From contig JANXSM010000035.1 of assembly GCA_025352665.1 (NCBI GenBank), forward strand, positions 62,001-126,000: 64,000 nt of DNA. The letters are read 5' to 3'. The notes under the pieces are model-generated. The model searched no databases and had not been told where the DNA came from. It saw only the letters and a program-made list of their open reading frames with translations. Every line of letters starts with the position of its first letter. Position 1 is the first letter of the stretch. Positions 62,050-64,000 of the stretch are shown one piece after another. Both the position numbers and the translations under genes were made by a program. The DNA comes from Rhodospirillales bacterium (GTDB lineage: Bacteria; Pseudomonadota; Alphaproteobacteria; Acetobacterales; Acetobacteraceae).

Positions 62050-63438
62050 TTACTTCGAGGCGCGCTTGGAGATCGGCATGGCGCGGACGACCAGCAGAGC
62101 CTGCTGCAGCTGGAAATCCGTCTCGGGCTTGGTGGGGTCGAACGCGACCTGATTTTCTGGCGGCAGCTTGGGGATGTCCTTGGCGATCGGCGGCAGATCG
62201 GTGCGCGGCGGCAGCGAGCCGGTCGGCGCACCGCCCTTGTTGGTGATCGCCTTGCCGTAATCCGCCTCATGATCCGGCCCGTAATGCGGGACTTCGGTGC
62301 GGCTGGCGGCGACTTCGATGTCGGGTTCGATGCCGAGCCCCTGGATGGAGCGGCCAGACGGCGTGTAATAGCGCGCCGTGGTCAGCCGCATGGCGCCGCC
62401 GCTGCCTGGCAAGGGGATAACGGTCTGCACCGAGCCTTTGCCGAAGCTGCGCGTGCCCATAATGATGGCACGGCGGTGATCCTGCAAAGCACCGCCGACG
62501 ATCTCGCTGGCCGAGGCGGAGCCGCTGTTCATCAGCACGACCATGGGCAGCCCGTCGGTCAGATCGCCGTCATGGGCGTTCCAGCGCTGGCTGTCCTCTG
62601 GGTGACGCGCGCGGGTGGAGACGATCTCGCCATCTTTGATGAAATCGTCGGACACCGCGATCGCCTGGTCGAGGAGGCCGCCGGGGTTGTTGCGCAGGTC
62701 GAGCACGATGCCGCGCAGCTTGTCGCCCGATTTCGCCTTGAGGTCGGCAAACGCCTTGCGGACGCCCGCATCGGTCTGCTCGGAGAAGCTGGTGATACGG
62801 ATATAGCCGATATCCGGCGCTTCGAGATGGGACTTCACCACCTGGATCTTGATGACCTCGCGGTTCATCGAGACGTCCATCGGCTTCTCGACGCCCTCGC
62901 GCTTGATGGTCAACTTGATCTTGCTGTTGGCGGGACCGCGCATCTTGTCGACCGCTTCGTTGAGGCTGAGCCCCTGCACGGTCTGGCCGTCAAGTGCGAG
63001 GATCAGGTCGCCCGCCTTCATGCCGGCGCGGGCGGCGGGCGTGTCGTCGATCGGGCTGATCACTTTGATGAAGCCGCTGTCCGCCGTCACTTCGAGGCCG
63101 AGGCCGCCGAACTGGCCGGAGGTCTGCACCTGCATGTCCTGGAAGGACTTAGCGTTCATGTAGCTGCTGTGCGGGTCAAGCCCGGTCAGCATGCCATTGA
63201 TGGCGTTCTCCACCAGGTCCTTGTCGACCACCGGCTCGACATACTCGGCGCGCACGCGCTCGAACACGTCGCTGAACAGGTTGAGCAGGCGATAGGTGTC
63301 GGCTCGGCTGCCGTCCTGCGCGAAGGCGGACGGGAAGATCTGCAAACCGAACTGACGCGCCAGGATGCCGCTGACGGGCGCCGCGGTGATCCCTGCGACA
63401 AAGGCGGTGGTCAGCAGCAGACCGGTGCGAAGCTTCAT
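62050..63438 (-). CDS. ctpA: Carboxy-terminal processing protease (S41 peptidase, CtpA type)
   Basis: 462 residues with an N-terminal signal peptide (KLRTGLLLTTAFVAGITAAP), so periplasmic. The PDZ domain covers about 90-175 (ISPIDDTPAARAGMKAGDLI). The protease core has the serine in MNSGSASASEIVGGAL and the lysine in GTRSFGKGSVQ. It trims C-termini of envelope proteins such as peptidoglycan hydrolases. Start set at ATG 63438, eight bases after GAGGA; two earlier in-frame ATGs add a polar leader. It lies just downstream of the EnvC-like gene, a common alphaproteobacterial order. Confidence 0.94.
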   Translation of the reverse strand: MKLRTGLLLTTAFVAGITAAPVSGILARQFGLQIFPSAFAQDGSRADTYRLLNLFSDVFERVRAEYVEPVVDKDLVENAINGMLTGLDPHSSYMNAKSFQDMQVQTSGQFGGLGLEVTADSGFIKVISPIDDTPAARAGMKAGDLILALDGQTVQGLSLNEAVDKMRGPANSKIKLTIKREGVEKPMDVSMNREVIKIQVVKSHLEAPDIGYIRITSFSEQTDAGVRKAFADLKAKSGDKLRGIVLDLRNNPGGLLDQAIAVSDDFIKDGEIVSTRARHPEDSQRWNAHDGDLTDGLPMVVLMNSGSASASEIVGGALQDHRRAIIMGTRSFGKGSVQTVIPLPGSGGAMRLTTARYYTPSGRSIQGLGIEPDIEVAASRTEVPHYGPDHEADYGKAITNKGGAPTGSLPPRTDLPPIAKDIPKLPPENQVAFDPTKPETDFQLQQALLVVRAMPISKRASK

Positions 63439-63572
63439 CACGTATGTCCTCATGCGTTCCCGACCGGAGATGGTCATGACGGGGCATGTTTCTAGACTGA
63501 GGGGAGGTGTCGCTTCAATGCAAGCAACTCGTCGTGCAGCGCGCGTGACGATTGTGTCAGGAAATTGGCCGG

Positions 63573-64000
63573 TCAGGACTTGGCATGCAGATAGGGCGTG
63601 GGGTTGACAGGGTTGCCGTCACGCCGGAGTTCCAGCGACAAGGTCGGTCGGCCACGACCGGATTGCGGGTCGAAACCGGGCATCGCGCCAACTGGCTCGC
63701 CAGGCTGCAGTCGCTGGCCGAGACTTGCGTCGAGTCGCTCAAAGCCGCTCAGCACCGCGTGCCAGCCGCCGCCGCAATCGATGATCATGAGCAAGCCGAA
63801 GCTTCGGAACGGAGCTGCGAACACCACGCGGCCGCCACAGGGCGAGACCACGCGCGCGCCAGGCGGCACGAGATAGCCGATGCCCGAGGACGTGCCACCA
63901 TCCTGGCTGTCGCCGAAACCGCGCACCAGCGAACCTGCGACGGGCGTGATGAGGCCCGCTGGGCCGCCAGAGGCTGCCGAGCCGACAGGATCCGTCGGCA
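63573..64000 (-). CDS. EnvC-like murein hydrolase activator (M23 fold), C-terminal part (cut by window end)
   Basis: Open from the window edge to the stop at 63573, about 141 residues. GYLVPPGARVVSPCGGRVVFAAPFRSFG and LLMIIDCGGGWHAVLSGFER form the LytM/M23 peptidase-like fold. Of the usual zinc ligands (HxxxD and HxH) I see YLVPPG in place of the first and HAVLSG in the last, so the domain looks degenerate, as in EnvC-type activators that bind rather than cut peptidoglycan. It is upstream of and co-oriented with ctpA. Confidence 0.82.
   Translation of the reverse strand, partial: PTDPVGSAASGGPAGLITPVAGSLVRGFGDSQDGGTSSGIGYLVPPGARVVSPCGGRVVFAAPFRSFGLLMIIDCGGGWHAVLSGFERLDASLGQRLQPGEPVGAMPGFDPQSGRGRPTLSLELRRDGNPVNPTPYLHAKS

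Overview
The window is high-GC DNA of an alphaproteobacterium. A yqeY-dnaG-rpoD block, carA-carB-greA-ilvA, a branched-chain amino-acid ABC transporter, an O-GlcNAc-transferase-like TPR protein and many ATGA-overlapping genes together suggest a Rhodospirillales/Acetobacteraceae-type chromosome. That taxonomic call is an inference, since no rRNA is present.

Layout. 1-3680: a branched-chain amino-acid-type ABC transporter (livK end, livHMGF). 3688-6110: two membrane proteins. 6114-14242: the four-gene ligase-associated DNA repair set (exonuclease, ATP-dependent ligase, Lhr-type helicase, PdeM-like phosphoesterase), split into two divergent halves by a TPR/GT41 gene. 14239-14483: a broken GNAT gene and palindromic repeats. 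15165-22372: a co-directional, mostly overlapping run (photolyase, flavin amine oxidase, DUF1365, Cfa-like methyltransferase, GPH-type transporter, phosphatase, DUF3833 lipoprotein). 24547-27535: an opposite-strand run (SDR, FeS-type photolyase/cryptochrome, DUF6134). The last two blocks look like a light/singlet-oxygen and lipid-modification stress module. 27665-32022: SixA, CYTH/CHAD, nuclease-like protein and citrate synthase.

32488-40951 is one host gene broken by two different IS1595-type elements lying head to tail. Element A (32745-37447) and element B (37456-40555) have almost the same terminal inverted repeats, and the 8-bp target GATATCTT occurs three times: left of A, between A and B, right of B. 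Removing both elements and the two extra copies restores a 214-codon frame. Both elements keep a terminal inward-facing winged-helix gene, an outward-facing transposase and a regulator-like gene divergent from it. The rest is variable cargo: a ClpP-fold SDH-type protein, a wHTH operon and a tiny ORF in A; a DUF6471 protein, a zinc-ribbon/membrane pair and an unusual tRNA-Asn(GTT)-like gene in B.

41114-46695: a crotonase/CoA-transferase pair, DUF1194, a large membrane protein and a GNAT. 46702-51018: rpoD, dnaG, yqeY. 51121-57483: carA (with an N-terminal helix-turn-helix extension behind two operator-like palindromes), carB, greA, ilvA. 57489-64000: two related glycosyltransferase-like genes, a TPR protein, an M20 amidohydrolase, CtpA and the end of an EnvC-like gene. 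Small palindromic repeats are scattered at 14.3, 24.5, 41.0 and 59.8 kb; two of them supply the stop codon of the gene they touch.
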